Below are positions 43,215-52,855 of a stretch of DNA of 64,000 nt, piece by piece; the first letter of the stretch is position 1, and each line of letters begins with the position of its first letter. Location: assembly GCA_051649605.1 (NCBI GenBank), contig JBOFHK010000001.1:1-64000 (forward strand). Direction: 5' to 3'. Below the pieces are notes generated by a model. That model worked only from the letters and a program-made list of their open reading frames with translations, did not search any database and was not told where the DNA came from. The translations under genes were made by a program, and so were the position numbers. The stretch is from Brevinema_A sp051649605 (lineage in GTDB: Bacteria > Spirochaetota > Brevinematia > Brevinematales > Brevinemataceae).

Positions 43215-43506
43215 CCATATCCTTAAATTGCGCTGGAATGACTTCTATCCGATCGGAGATACGAACATGTAAAAATTGCTGGATCGCCATGAGTGTACCT
43301 GTCGAGGCACTAGGGCATCCATCACAAGCTCCGAGATATTCAATAAACAATAATAAATTATTCTCATCAGCTTTGAGGTCTACAAGTTCCATATCACCAC
43401 CATCCATAATGAGCATAGGTCGTACATGTTCATCAAGCTCACTTTCGATAATACGTAACTGTTGCACTAAGCTTAGTTCGTCAAAATTAATATCTAATCT
43501 TTCCAT
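43204..43506 (-). CDS. Nfu-type iron-sulfur carrier (NifU C-terminal domain)
   Basis: 100 residues from the ATG at 43506, which has AAGGAGAA before it; the longer frame enters the nifS region. The Nfu domain covers residues 15-90 with LDEHVRPMLIMDGGDMEL and the cluster-binding CDGC (Cys61, Cys64). It receives or stores a [4Fe-4S] cluster and passes it to target proteins. It is 36 bases downstream of the cysteine desulfurase gene and probably shares its transcript. Confidence 0.88.
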   Translation of the reverse strand: MERLDINFDELSLVQQLRIIESELDEHVRPMLIMDGGDMELVDLKADENNLLLFIEYLGACDGCPSASTGTLMAIQQFLHVRISDRIEVIPAQFKDMDFV

Positions 43507-43541
43507 AAAAAATTCTCCTTCATTGATCCTTTGGATTATAT

Positions 43542-44636
43542 TTATTGTAATGCCGTTTTTATACAAGTAATTAATTGAGTAATTTCTTTTTGTGTATTTA
43601 AGCGAGAAAGACTGATACGAACCCCTGTAAGTATATCATTCGCACTAGAAAGTTTGTGTGAACTACAGGCAGATCCTGTTGATACCGCAATATGGTGGTT
43701 GTTGAGGTGCCATACTAGATAATCGGCATCAAGCTGTTTGATGGAAAAAAATGTCGTGTTTGGGATACGTTCTTGTGTTTTGCCATATATGATACAGCTA
43801 GGAATCGTTTGTAGAAATTCTTCTAAAGTATTTCGAAGCTCTGTAATGTAGGGATTATTTATATAATGAATCGATAATTTTAACGCTTCCCCAAGAGCGA
43901 TAATAGAAGCTGGACTTATCGTACCAGATCGGAATCCCCCCATTTGACCCCCTCCGTGTAATAAAGGAATAAAAGGTGCTTGATCTCGAATAATTAATCC
44001 ACCTACTCCTTTGGGAGCATGAAACTTATGTCCAGAAAATGATAGATAATCTACTCCTAAGGCATGAATGTCCACTGGGATTTTTCCTATTGCCTGTGTT
44101 GCATCGCAGTGGATTGGAATATGATCACGACGGCATATCTTTGTGATTTGATCGATAGGGTGGATAATTCCTGTTTCGCTATTTACATAAGCTAAAGAGA
44201 CAAGAAGAGTTTTTTCGGGCTTATAATACTGGAGAAAAGATTCCACAGTGTAGCTATTATTTTCTATAGGAAGCTCAACAATCTCAATTCCATATTCCTT
44301 AAGAAATCCTAAGCTTTTTTTTACTGCCGAATGCTCTAAAGGAGAAGTTATAATCTGATTTTTGGAGGAGGGATTTTTCAAAAATTCTAAAAGAAAGCTT
44401 TTGTGTACAGCATTAATACTTTCTGTTGCACAAGAAGTGATTACTAACGTATCTTTACTATTAATATTTAAAAAATCATAAAATTGATCAGAAACCTGAG
44501 AAAGACCGTTTTTAGCTAACTCTCCGATACAGTGCTTAGAATTTGGATTACCAAATAAATCCTGAAGATAAGGTTGCATTGCTGACAATACTTTAGGATC
44601 GATTGGGGTAGTGGCATTATTATCGAGATAAATCAT
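43542..44636 (-). CDS. Cysteine desulfurase, NifS/IscS family
   Basis: 364 residues. PLP enzyme with IYLDNNATTPIDP at the start, HCDATQAIG, the PLP lysine Lys204 in SFSGHKFHAPKG and the catalytic Cys324 in STGSACSSHKLS. It removes sulfur from cysteine as a persulfide for Fe-S cluster building. The loop around Cys324 is of the long class I (NifS/IscS) type. The partner scaffold IscU/SufU is not in this window, only the Nfu carrier. Confidence 0.9.
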   Translation of the reverse strand: MIYLDNNATTPIDPKVLSAMQPYLQDLFGNPNSKHCIGELAKNGLSQVSDQFYDFLNINSKDTLVITSCATESINAVHKSFLLEFLKNPSSKNQIITSPLEHSAVKKSLGFLKEYGIEIVELPIENNSYTVESFLQYYKPEKTLLVSLAYVNSETGIIHPIDQITKICRRDHIPIHCDATQAIGKIPVDIHALGVDYLSFSGHKFHAPKGVGGLIIRDQAPFIPLLHGGGQMGGFRSGTISPASIIALGEALKLSIHYINNPYITELRNTLEEFLQTIPSCIIYGKTQERIPNTTFFSIKQLDADYLVWHLNNHHIAVSTGSACSSHKLSSANDILTGVRISLSRLNTQKEITQLITCIKTALQ

Positions 44637-44665
44637 AAGAAAAACCTTTACCTATATTTTTCTTA

Positions 44666-44695
44666 ATTATAACAGAAATTCTTACTATGATTCAA
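44666..44695 (-). promoter_or_regulatory. Promoter of nifS-nfu
   Basis: Read leftward: TTGAAT (44695-44690), 18 bases, TATAAT (44671-44666) with a TG extension before the -10 box. Confidence 0.7.
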
Positions 44696-44725
44696 GAGGA
44701 TAAGAGATCTTTATTTAGGCGAAAC

Positions 44726-44754
44726 TTGAAATTTTTAATAAATTTCGTTATAAT
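44726..44754 (+). promoter_or_regulatory. Promoter of gpmI
   Basis: TTGAAA (44726-44731), 17 bases, TATAAT (44749-44754). It is back to back with the nifS promoter. Confidence 0.75.
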
Positions 44755-44791
44755 AAGTAATCATTTATGATTAGAATATGGGAGAATAAGT

Positions 44792-46429
44792 ATGGATTTA
44801 ACACTTCAAAAGAACGATTTTAAACGCCTCGGACCTGTCGTATTAGCGATATTAGATGGTGTTGGTATTAGTGATAATACAGAAGGGAATGCGGTATTAG
44901 CAGCTAATACTCCGATATTAGATGCCTTGATGGAGTCTCAATTTCACCGTCTTCTCAAAGCCCATGGAACGGCAGTTGGGATGCCTACTGATGATGATAT
45001 GGGAAATAGTGAAGTAGGGCATAATGCTTTAGGAGCTGGACGTGTATTTGCACAAGGAGCAAAAAGAGTTAATGAAGCAATCGCTGATGGTTCTATTTTT
45101 CAAACTCCAACGTGGAATAGATTAGTCCAACAAACGCTCGATCAAAATTCTACTTTTCATTTTATTGGTCTACTTTCTGATGGAGGAGTCCATTCTAATA
45201 TTGTTCAATTAAAAGCGATGATTAAGCATCTTGTTACCCAAGGGGTAAAAAAAGTTCGTATTCATGCCTTAACAGATGGGAGAGATGTTGGGGGACGAAG
45301 TGCAGAAAAATATATTAACGATTTACAGACTCTCTTAGATTCGATTAATACGAACCCTATCTACGATTATGCTATTGCTTCTGGTGGGGGACGAATGCTT
45401 ATGACGATGGATCGTTACAATGCTGATTGGGCTATGGTAGAAAGAGGTTGGAATGCTCACGTTCACGGTAAAGCGGAACGGACGTTTCTATCGGCAGTAG
45501 AAGCTATAAAAACTTTTTATGCGGAAGACCCCGAAAGAAACGATCAATATGTTCCTTCTTTTATTATTACAGATACTGATCATAATCCTATTGGGGCAAT
45601 CAAAGATCATGATGTTGTTGTTTTTTTTAATTATCGTGGTGATCGTGCTATCGAAATTTCCATGGCTTTTACCTTGGAGCAATTTGATTATTTTGATCGT
45701 GGTGTCCGTCCTAAGGTGCTTTATGCAGGAATGATGCAGTATGATGGAGATCTTAAATTACCAGAATTATTTTTAGTTGATCCTCCAAAAATCAGTCGTC
45801 CTATTGGTGAATATTTTGTAGCAAATGGGATTTCGACGATGGCAATATCTGAAACACAAAAATATGGGCATGTTACTTATTTTTGGAATGGTAATAAAAG
45901 TGGTTACCTCAACGATAAATCGGAAAAATACATCGAAATTAAGTCGGATAATATTCCTTTTAATCAAGCTCCAGCGATGAAAGCGGTGGAAATTACTGAA
46001 GAAGTATTAAAAATATTAGAAAGTGGTCAATTTGATCATATTCGTATTAACTATCCTAATGGAGATATGGTTGGTCATACAGGAGATTTTGATGCTACGG
46101 TGCGTTCTATGGAAGTAATGGATCAACAATTGGGGCGAGTATTAGAAGCTGTTAAAAAGGCTAATGGGATTTTGATTGTGCTAGCGGATCATGGAAATGC
46201 CGATTTAATGTGGACAGTTGATAAAAAAACGGGACTTAAAGCACCCCACACAGCACATACCCTAGCTCCCGTTCCTTTTATTATTTATGATTCTAATTAC
46301 CAAGGAGAATATCACTGGGCAACAGTTGCCGAACCAGCTGGATTAGCGAATGTTGCTGCAACAATTTGTAATCTTTGTGGTTACGAAGCACCTAAAGAAT
46401 ACAATCAATCATTAATAGTATTTTCATAA
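44792..46429 (+). CDS. gpmI: 2,3-bisphosphoglycerate-independent phosphoglycerate mutase
   Basis: 545 residues, slightly longer than usual (about 510), start preceded by GGGAGAA. The alkaline-phosphatase-like core holds LAILDGVG (metal Asp22), the phospho-Ser73 in MGNSEVGHNALGAG, and the C-terminal metal site VLADHGNADLM...TAHTLAPVPFI; the inserted phosphotransferase domain has TDGRDVGGRSAEKY. It interconverts 3- and 2-phosphoglycerate in glycolysis, using manganese. It appears to be the only gene of its operon apart from the lipoprotein gene 14 bases downstream. Confidence 0.95.
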   Translation: MDLTLQKNDFKRLGPVVLAILDGVGISDNTEGNAVLAANTPILDALMESQFHRLLKAHGTAVGMPTDDDMGNSEVGHNALGAGRVFAQGAKRVNEAIADGSIFQTPTWNRLVQQTLDQNSTFHFIGLLSDGGVHSNIVQLKAMIKHLVTQGVKKVRIHALTDGRDVGGRSAEKYINDLQTLLDSINTNPIYDYAIASGGGRMLMTMDRYNADWAMVERGWNAHVHGKAERTFLSAVEAIKTFYAEDPERNDQYVPSFIITDTDHNPIGAIKDHDVVVFFNYRGDRAIEISMAFTLEQFDYFDRGVRPKVLYAGMMQYDGDLKLPELFLVDPPKISRPIGEYFVANGISTMAISETQKYGHVTYFWNGNKSGYLNDKSEKYIEIKSDNIPFNQAPAMKAVEITEEVLKILESGQFDHIRINYPNGDMVGHTGDFDATVRSMEVMDQQLGRVLEAVKKANGILIVLADHGNADLMWTVDKKTGLKAPHTAHTLAPVPFIIYDSNYQGEYHWATVAEPAGLANVAATICNLCGYEAPKEYNQSLIVFS

Positions 46430-46443
46430 AATGAGGATAGATA

Positions 46444-47271
46444 ATGCGTATTTGGATCTTTTGTGCAATCTTTTTTAGCTCTTGTTCCTTAACATTAGAG
46501 CAATTTTATCAGGAACAATTAATCCCCCAAAAATCAGAATCAGGTTTTGTACGGAATGACCTCTTTCCTTACTATATGGATGTACCAATCGAATTTATCG
46601 GTAGTGAATTTTGTCGATATATTGGTCTACGCACAAACTGGAATCCTCAAAATAATGATTTTACTAATAGATATCCTTTATTTAAAGTAGAATTATTAGC
46701 CGTCAATCAATTGCCAGGCAATGAATTTTCTTGGCAAGAGAGGGTTATTTTTGCGGATGCTTTGGATCTTATTGTGTTTGCTATCAACCATCCTTTATTT
46801 TTAACCGAAATGAGAAAAGAGCATTTTTTTGATAATCAAGGTAAAAACAAGATTTCTGCGGAAACAGTTGTTGCCCATATTAGAAATTCTCTACTGTATT
46901 TTTATTTGGGAAAAAATAGCTTAGACAAAAACGTTTTGGCACAGGCAACCGTAGGCGGATTACATAATACGATTTGGTTTAGAAATGATACTGACTATCA
47001 AAATTACACTCTTCTTTTTCTTGCAGAAATTCTTATTCACGAAATGACTCACAATCTGGGTTATTTACACGCTTCTAATGTTCCTCACGGTATTCAAAGC
47101 CCTTTTATAAGAGTTGTTATAGGAGCTTCACAAGAAGAAATCACTCAATTTATTTCTTCTACCCCTTATTACGAAGATATTTTATTAACTCGGGTACGTC
47201 AGAGAATATCATCGACGCGAGCTGATGATAGGATAATGATCATCAATGACTATGTTGATGATTTGAAATAA
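46444..47271 (+). CDS. Lipoprotein with metzincin-type zinc protease motif
   Basis: 275 residues, cotranscribed with gpmI (14-base gap). A short signal ends at Cys14 (FSSC). The only clear motif is HEMTHNLGYLH (His199, Glu200, His203, Gly206, His209), the HExxHxxGxxH zinc site of metzincin proteases. A Met-turn downstream is not obvious (DRIMIIND near the end is a possible one). The rest matches no family I know. It may be a surface or periplasmic protease; the activity is inferred from the motif alone. Confidence 0.7.
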   Translation: MRIWIFCAIFFSSCSLTLEQFYQEQLIPQKSESGFVRNDLFPYYMDVPIEFIGSEFCRYIGLRTNWNPQNNDFTNRYPLFKVELLAVNQLPGNEFSWQERVIFADALDLIVFAINHPLFLTEMRKEHFFDNQGKNKISAETVVAHIRNSLLYFYLGKNSLDKNVLAQATVGGLHNTIWFRNDTDYQNYTLLFLAEILIHEMTHNLGYLHASNVPHGIQSPFIRVVIGASQEEITQFISSTPYYEDILLTRVRQRISSTRADDRIMIINDYVDDLK

Positions 47272-47277
47272 AAGAAA

Positions 47278-47337
47278 TATAAAGTACTAAAAAGAAAGAG
47301 GAGAGCATGCTCTCCTCTTTCTTTTTAGTACTTTATA
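47278..47337. terminator. Strong bidirectional terminator, 60-bp perfect palindrome
   Basis: Each half is 30 bases and the two halves pair completely, centred on gcatgc (47305-47310). It separates the converging metzincin lipoprotein gene and the large secreted protein gene. A perfect palindrome of this size can extrude as a cruciform. Confidence 0.85.
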
Positions 47338-47359
47338 AATTGTAATTTTATCTTAATAC

Positions 47360-49069
47360 TTATACTCTTAATCGAGTATTGAGGTAGGTGATTTTACCTT
47401 CAGGGTCTACACTAAAGAAGCTTTCTTTTAAGGCAGGTTTTAATGTACCTGTTGTATTAGACAGAATATGTGAAATAATGACAAATACAGTATTTCCTGT
47501 ATCTACATTAAATGCATTAGCTGTTTCTACGGGAAATTGCACGATCTCTAAATGTTTTCTTAAATTGATTTCGCCTGGTGCTTTTTGACGTTCCGCCATT
47601 GAGATAAGACGATTACGAAGAATTTGAGTATTGGTATCAAAGCTATAGTAACTCTCTATAAAACTTTGCTGAGGGACTGTTCTTTCTGCATCAAGGCAGT
47701 AATTTCCGTTACTAACATTAATATTAATCGAACGAAAATCATTCCATTGAATATCGATAGCGTTCCCATCAGAATCTGTCAAACGAAAATCAGGAATATT
47801 AAAACTGTTTCTGCTTACGACATTTTCTTTTGCGGTAAGAAGTGGGATAATACCTTTTTCTGGTAATATTTCTTTAGTGTACAAACTAAAAAGTGGTTCT
47901 TGGAGCTTATTTTGAGTAATAGTATTCCAATTAACTAGTTCTGTGTCTTTTTTATTAGTACTTTCTTTAGTGGTAGTAACTTCTTCTTCTTCTTCGGTAT
48001 TTGTTATAGGTTCTTCGTCAGTTGGAGCTTCGTTGAAATATGCTTTAATACCCTCAATAACGGTGTTTGTTCCAATATTATACTGGGCAAGGTGTAACAA
48101 AGCATAGTTATTCAATATTCCTTCTACATCGACTGGTTGGACGGTGTTTGTTTCGAATCCTTGTTGGAATACATTTTGATAGTAACTATTTGGTGGGATG
48201 AGAACACTTTTTCCGAGATCGATCTCAGAAGGATTTGCCTCATCTTCTACTTCTGTAGGATTTACATTGAGGGCGACAAGACGAAATATTGTATCTTTGA
48301 ACATATTAAAAAGCCGAACACTAAGATTTTCTTTCAAAACCCCTTGCCAAGCGGAAGAAAACGCTTCTCTGATCTGGATAATTGTCCCACGTCCTGGGAT
48401 ATTAAGATATAGGGTATTATTATCAAAAAAACTCTTATCTGAAGCGAGGGTACTGTTAATGATAACAATATTTTGAATATCTTGCTTTCCAAGATATTCA
48501 TTCATATAGTCTTGAACAGCTTGAATATCTTGAGCAGAAGTTTCCCACTGATTAGCGGTGAAAATAGTAATAGGAGTTTCTGTTTCAGAAAATTGTACCA
48601 CCGTATAGGGAAAAACTGCTAATTTAGCGTTTTGAGCAACTGAAAATGAAAAAATATTATTTTCATATTTGGTGTAAGGATAGATAAACATTCCTGTATT
48701 TTGCACTAATGAAGAAATATTATATGTTGCGTCTCCATTTTGTAAGCTAGGATACCAATTTTCGGAAATAGAACCAAACCCTCCTTGATTGGGGAGAATT
48801 AAGGAATAAGTAAAACGTACTGTATATTCCTGATTGGGATCAGATCCCACACGAATACCCACACGAATACTGCCACTTCCTGTATTGAGGTCTGATTGTT
48901 CTGCCAACGCAATCACTCGTCCTCTTCTAGGAAGAATAATTTCCGTACTTGGACCTTTATATACGGTCGTAAAATGAATTTCATTTGCCGATATTTTATT
49001 ATATTGCATGTTAAATGTCTGTGTATAGCTTATACTACTAAGCATAAATACTAGAAACAATAATTTCAT
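47360..49069 (-). CDS. Large secreted protein of unknown function
   Basis: 569 residues. A signal peptide (KLLFLVFMLSSISYTQ) with no lipobox cysteine suggests export to the periplasm. The chain is strand-rich with Asn/Gln- and Ser/Thr-rich stretches; an acidic, repetitive linker (EEPITNTEEEEEVTTTKES, about residues 350-370) divides a larger N-terminal part from a C-terminal part. No enzyme motif or known spirochaetal family is recognised. It stands alone between two terminator/promoter regions. Confidence 0.75.
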   Translation of the reverse strand: MKLLFLVFMLSSISYTQTFNMQYNKISANEIHFTTVYKGPSTEIILPRRGRVIALAEQSDLNTGSGSIRVGIRVGSDPNQEYTVRFTYSLILPNQGGFGSISENWYPSLQNGDATYNISSLVQNTGMFIYPYTKYENNIFSFSVAQNAKLAVFPYTVVQFSETETPITIFTANQWETSAQDIQAVQDYMNEYLGKQDIQNIVIINSTLASDKSFFDNNTLYLNIPGRGTIIQIREAFSSAWQGVLKENLSVRLFNMFKDTIFRLVALNVNPTEVEDEANPSEIDLGKSVLIPPNSYYQNVFQQGFETNTVQPVDVEGILNNYALLHLAQYNIGTNTVIEGIKAYFNEAPTDEEPITNTEEEEEVTTTKESTNKKDTELVNWNTITQNKLQEPLFSLYTKEILPEKGIIPLLTAKENVVSRNSFNIPDFRLTDSDGNAIDIQWNDFRSININVSNGNYCLDAERTVPQQSFIESYYSFDTNTQILRNRLISMAERQKAPGEINLRKHLEIVQFPVETANAFNVDTGNTVFVIISHILSNTTGTLKPALKESFFSVDPEGKITYLNTRLRV

Positions 49070-49158
49070 TATATCCTCCGAGCGATTTATTATAGATTAT
49101 ATTTTTTTAAACTATCGGTTTTTTTTTTAAATTATTAATGGATCTATAAATTATCTTA

Positions 49159-49187
49159 TTGCTTTTTTATTTTTTCTATGTTATGAT
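49159..49187 (+). promoter_or_regulatory. Promoter of the glycosyltransferase gene
   Basis: TTGCTT (49159-49164), 17 bases, TATGAT (49182-49187), about 45 bases before the chosen start. Confidence 0.5.
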
Positions 49188-49232
49188 TGAACATCAATCA
49201 TTTAGAAATAAATAATGAGAGTGTATATCCTA

Positions 49233-50849
49233 ATGAAAAAGTTTTCTTTTGATGGTATTCAAGATAGCCTTAACACTATCCCTAGAGAGATAAAGCAGCA
49301 GACAATTTCTATTTTATTACCTTACTACAATGAAGAAGATATTATTGTCCAAAACATTTCATTAATCTTAGAAAAAATGAGAGAGTGGGGATTGCATGCT
49401 GAAATTGTGGTCTCTGACGATGGATCACAGGGACAGGGATTCGAATTATTAAATCAGGTATTTGGGCGCCATTCCCAAGTTAAGCTGATTAGATCCCACC
49501 GTAATTACGGTAAAGGACGGGCTTTATCTACAGCTTATGAAGAAAGTACTGGAGATTATATACTATTTTTAGACAGTGATTTAGAACTATCTATCGAGCA
49601 TCTTCCTTATTTTTTGAATAAGATGATTGATTCCCAAGCCGACGTGGTTATTGGATCTAAAGAAGATCCCGCGTCCCAAATAGATTACCCTTTAATTCGA
49701 CGTATTTTGAGTAAAAGTTATTACTGGATTACAAAATTATTATTTAATCTACATGTTAAAGATACCCAGACGGGAATTAAACTTTTTAAAAGAAAAGTTT
49801 TAGAAGAAACGCTCCCTTATTTACTAGTCAAACGTTTTGCTTTTGATATAGAACTATTAGCCTTAATCCAATACCGTTCCTATAAAATTGTTTCTCATCC
49901 TATAGTTTTTCATTATATTAGACAACAATTAGGTAGAATGTCTTTGGATACAGCACTCCATATTGCTAAAGATACAGTAGCAGTTTTTTGGCGTTTAAAA
50001 AGTGAATTTTGGAAAAACGTTGTCCTTGGTAAAGCGGATCTTCGTTATGTGATCCTTTCTTTTGATCCTAATGACCAAGGACAAAATGATATATTTTATC
50101 TACAACATATCAATCAACTCTCTTATGTAATGCCTCTAATATCATCTTATGATATTGTATTATTTAAATCTCTGGGAGAAGAGATTCCTATTTTTACCAT
50201 GCATAGCTTAAATCGAATATTTGTTGACCCTTCTATTTATGCGGTACTACCGTTACTATACCCGTATTCTATGGAGATTCAAGAGGAATTGTACTATACG
50301 GTTATTGGAAATCTATTTTTTTCGAGAGGTTTTTATCCTCGTTATCGTCCTATGGCTCAAGCTTTTATTACCAATTCTTTTCATGAGCAACTGGTTTTTA
50401 AAACATCGGCTATTATCTATCGTCGAGAATTTTTAGAGCAGTTAATTCAACAAAATAATGGAACTCTTGAAAATATGACCCAGTTTACAGGTATTGTTCA
50501 TACGCCGTTTTGCTTTTTTCATAAGCAGTTTCCCAAAAACTTAAAAGAGTTTCAATATTTTTGTAAACATCATACCAATAAAGTAGTAGGATTAAAAAAA
50601 ATAGCACGAAGCCTCTATTTATTTTGTATGTTATTATCTTTTTTAGCGGTATTTTTTCAATTTTCTACCCTAATTTGGCCTCTTGTTGTTTTGGAGCTAG
50701 GGATTCATGTTTGGTATCTCTATTCTTTAGGGATTCGTAAAGGAGTTCGTTATTTAATACTTTTTGATGTTATCCGATTTTACCATGTTTTATCAACAAC
50801 TCAGGTGTATATTTATAGTGTATTAAAAATGATTATTAAAAAAAATTAA
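49233..50849 (+). CDS. Family 2 glycosyltransferase with C-terminal membrane helices
   Basis: 538 residues from the ATG at 49233; an ATG at 49215 has no ribosome site. The GT-A domain (residues about 20-240) has ISILLPYYNEEDII, VSDDGSQG, GRALSTAYEESTGDYILFLDSDLELS and the later VKDTQTGIKLFKRKVLEE, placing it with DPM1/GtrB-like polyprenol-sugar synthases. A 230-residue region of no known family follows, and two membrane helices lie near the end (LFCMLLSFLAVFF and LVVLELGIHVWYLYSL). It stands alone upstream of mreB. Confidence 0.8.
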   Translation: MKKFSFDGIQDSLNTIPREIKQQTISILLPYYNEEDIIVQNISLILEKMREWGLHAEIVVSDDGSQGQGFELLNQVFGRHSQVKLIRSHRNYGKGRALSTAYEESTGDYILFLDSDLELSIEHLPYFLNKMIDSQADVVIGSKEDPASQIDYPLIRRILSKSYYWITKLLFNLHVKDTQTGIKLFKRKVLEETLPYLLVKRFAFDIELLALIQYRSYKIVSHPIVFHYIRQQLGRMSLDTALHIAKDTVAVFWRLKSEFWKNVVLGKADLRYVILSFDPNDQGQNDIFYLQHINQLSYVMPLISSYDIVLFKSLGEEIPIFTMHSLNRIFVDPSIYAVLPLLYPYSMEIQEELYYTVIGNLFFSRGFYPRYRPMAQAFITNSFHEQLVFKTSAIIYRREFLEQLIQQNNGTLENMTQFTGIVHTPFCFFHKQFPKNLKEFQYFCKHHTNKVVGLKKIARSLYLFCMLLSFLAVFFQFSTLIWPLVVLELGIHVWYLYSLGIRKGVRYLILFDVIRFYHVLSTTQVYIYSVLKMIIKKN

Positions 50850-50860
50850 TTGTTCAAAAA

Positions 50861-50890
50861 TTGTAAATTTCTAATAATTTATACTATAAT
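50861..50890 (+). promoter_or_regulatory. Promoter of the mreB operon
   Basis: TTGTAA (50861-50866), 18 bases, TATAAT (50885-50890). A run of TA repeats follows. Confidence 0.6.
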
Positions 50891-50939
50891 ATAATAATAT
50901 ATATATTTCAACAATTTTCAGCATTTTAAAGGAGCTACT

Positions 50940-51968
50940 ATGGGTTTAGTACAAGGAATTCGTGATATTTTTATTAATGATATAGCAGTTGATTTGGGAA
51001 CTGCTAATACTCTGATCTACGTTCGAGGGCGGGGTATTGAATTATCAGAACCTTCTGTGGTAGCTTTACAGACAAGTACAGGTAAAGTTATCGCAGTTGG
51101 TAGGGAAGCCAAAAAAATGTTGGGGAAAACTCCTGGAGACATTGTGGCGATTCGTCCTATGCAGGACGGAGTGATTGCCGATTTTGAAGTTGTTGGAAAA
51201 ATGATGAAATATTTTGTTTCTAAGAGCCAACCTTATAAAAAATTAGTTTATCCGAGAATGGTGATTGGTGTGCCTTCTGGGGTTACTGAAGTGGAGCGTA
51301 GAGCTGTGCGTGAAGCAGCAGAACAAGCTGGGGCAACAAAAATTTACCTTATTGAAGAATCCCGAGCAGCAGCTTTAGGAGCTGGTATTCCCGTAGAAGA
51401 GCCAGCAGGTCATATGGTTGTTGATATTGGTGGAGGAACAACAGAAGTTTCTGTGCTTTCCTTAGGTGGTATTGTGATCACAAATTCTATCCGTGTTGGT
51501 GGAGATAAATTTGACGAAGCAATTATCAGCCATCTTAAAAGGTATCACAATCTTAGTGTTGGAGAAAGAACCGCAGAAGAAGTTAAAATAAAAATAGGGT
51601 CTGCCTATCCGCTTAAAACAGTTGAGCATATTGATATTAAGGGTAGGGATACCATATCTGGATTACCTCGTACTTTAACGATCGATAGTGTTGAAATTCG
51701 AGATTCTCTTCAAGATGTGGTTAATCAAGTGTTGGATGTGGTTCGTTTAACTTTAGATCAAACACCTGCAGAACTGGCAGCTGATATTATTGATCGCGGT
51801 ATTGTTATGACTGGGGGGGGAGCTTTATTAAGAGGGCTTTCTAAATTTATTGCGAAAAATACAGGGGTTCCTTCATTCTTAGCTAATGAACCATTAACCT
51901 GTGTTGTTATGGGGTGTGGGAAATTTCTTGAGAATATTAAGTATTATGAAACCCCTTATTCCGTATAA
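50940..51968 (+). CDS. mreB: Rod-shape determining protein MreB
   Basis: 342 residues, start preceded by AAAGGAGCT. Actin fold with the phosphate-binding DLGTANTLIYVRG, MVVDIGGGTTEVSVLSLGG and the adenosine-motif GIVMTGGGALLRGL. The N-terminal amphipathic start (GLVQGIRDIF) attaches to the membrane. MreB forms the filaments that steer side-wall peptidoglycan synthesis; in a spirochaete it works with mreC and mreD downstream. Length and motifs are standard. Confidence 0.97.
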   Translation: MGLVQGIRDIFINDIAVDLGTANTLIYVRGRGIELSEPSVVALQTSTGKVIAVGREAKKMLGKTPGDIVAIRPMQDGVIADFEVVGKMMKYFVSKSQPYKKLVYPRMVIGVPSGVTEVERRAVREAAEQAGATKIYLIEESRAAALGAGIPVEEPAGHMVVDIGGGTTEVSVLSLGGIVITNSIRVGGDKFDEAIISHLKRYHNLSVGERTAEEVKIKIGSAYPLKTVEHIDIKGRDTISGLPRTLTIDSVEIRDSLQDVVNQVLDVVRLTLDQTPAELAADIIDRGIVMTGGGALLRGLSKFIAKNTGVPSFLANEPLTCVVMGCGKFLENIKYYETPYSV

Positions 51969-51970
51969 AT

Positions 51971-52855
51971 ATGCGTTTATTTGTTATTCGTTATAAAACT
52001 ATTATTACTGCTTGTATTTTGTTATCTGTGTCTATATTTAGTATGTCTCTCAAAAATGATATGGATCGTATTTATTTTAAATCATTTCTCTTTGGAAGAT
52101 TATTCCAAGTAGAAAAATTTGTTATTAATATCAACACATCGCTAGGGGATGTGTTTATTAGAAATAAAAATATCCAAGAATTAGAACAACAATTAGAAGA
52201 AGCAGAACAACAGGTTTTATATTATAAAGAACTGTCGCGTTTATATACCTATCTCAAACAAGAAAATGACCATTTACGTCAGACCTTACAAATGAAAACC
52301 CAGATGTATTATTCAGCACATTATAGTAAGGTATTATTTAGAGATCCTTCGTTGTTGGCCGATTATCTTATTATTGATAAAGGGTATAACAACGGAATTA
52401 GAATCAATATGCCTGTTGTGTCTTCTTCATCGGAAACAGAGCGTTTGGTTTTAATAGGTAAAACAGTTGAAGTTGGAGAAGAATTTGCTCGAGTTCGAGT
52501 GATTACTGCAAAGAACTTTTATGCTGGAGTCAAATCATTAGATACTGGTTATACTGGTATGCTACGAGGTCAGGGCTCGTGGAATCAATACTTATCTTTG
52601 GATTATATTCCTATTGAAGCGAACCCTACTATAGGGGAACAGATTGTTACTTCTGGGGAAAGTGATATTTATCCAGAGGGTTTGTATATTGGTGCGATCC
52701 AAGGGATTGGTCGGAATGTTATGGAAGAGTTTTTTAAGACCTTATATATTCAATCTGATTTCAAATATTCTAAAATCACAGAAGTCTTTGTTTTAGAGTA
52801 TGACAATAATTCCCCTAACTTACAAAATTTAGGAGTTACGAATGGGGGATTCTAA
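51971..52855 (+). CDS. mreC: Rod-shape determining protein MreC
   Basis: 294 residues, two bases after the mreB stop, so translation is coupled. One N-terminal membrane helix (TIITACILLSVSIFSMSL), then a coiled coil (residues about 60-100, rich in Glu, Gln and Leu) and two beta-barrel parts in the periplasm (DPSLLADYLIIDKGYNNGI, LGKTVEVG..., and the SGESDIYPEGLYIG ending), the MreC arrangement. It links MreB inside to the wall synthases outside. Confidence 0.93.
   Translation: MRLFVIRYKTIITACILLSVSIFSMSLKNDMDRIYFKSFLFGRLFQVEKFVININTSLGDVFIRNKNIQELEQQLEEAEQQVLYYKELSRLYTYLKQENDHLRQTLQMKTQMYYSAHYSKVLFRDPSLLADYLIIDKGYNNGIRINMPVVSSSSETERLVLIGKTVEVGEEFARVRVITAKNFYAGVKSLDTGYTGMLRGQGSWNQYLSLDYIPIEANPTIGEQIVTSGESDIYPEGLYIGAIQGIGRNVMEEFFKTLYIQSDFKYSKITEVFVLEYDNNSPNLQNLGVTNGGF

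Noticed and set aside
43169..43570. A 133-codon rightward frame across nfu
   Set aside because: It is antisense to a clear Nfu domain with CxxC and its sequence is low-complexity Ser/Cys-rich, as expected for a shadow frame.
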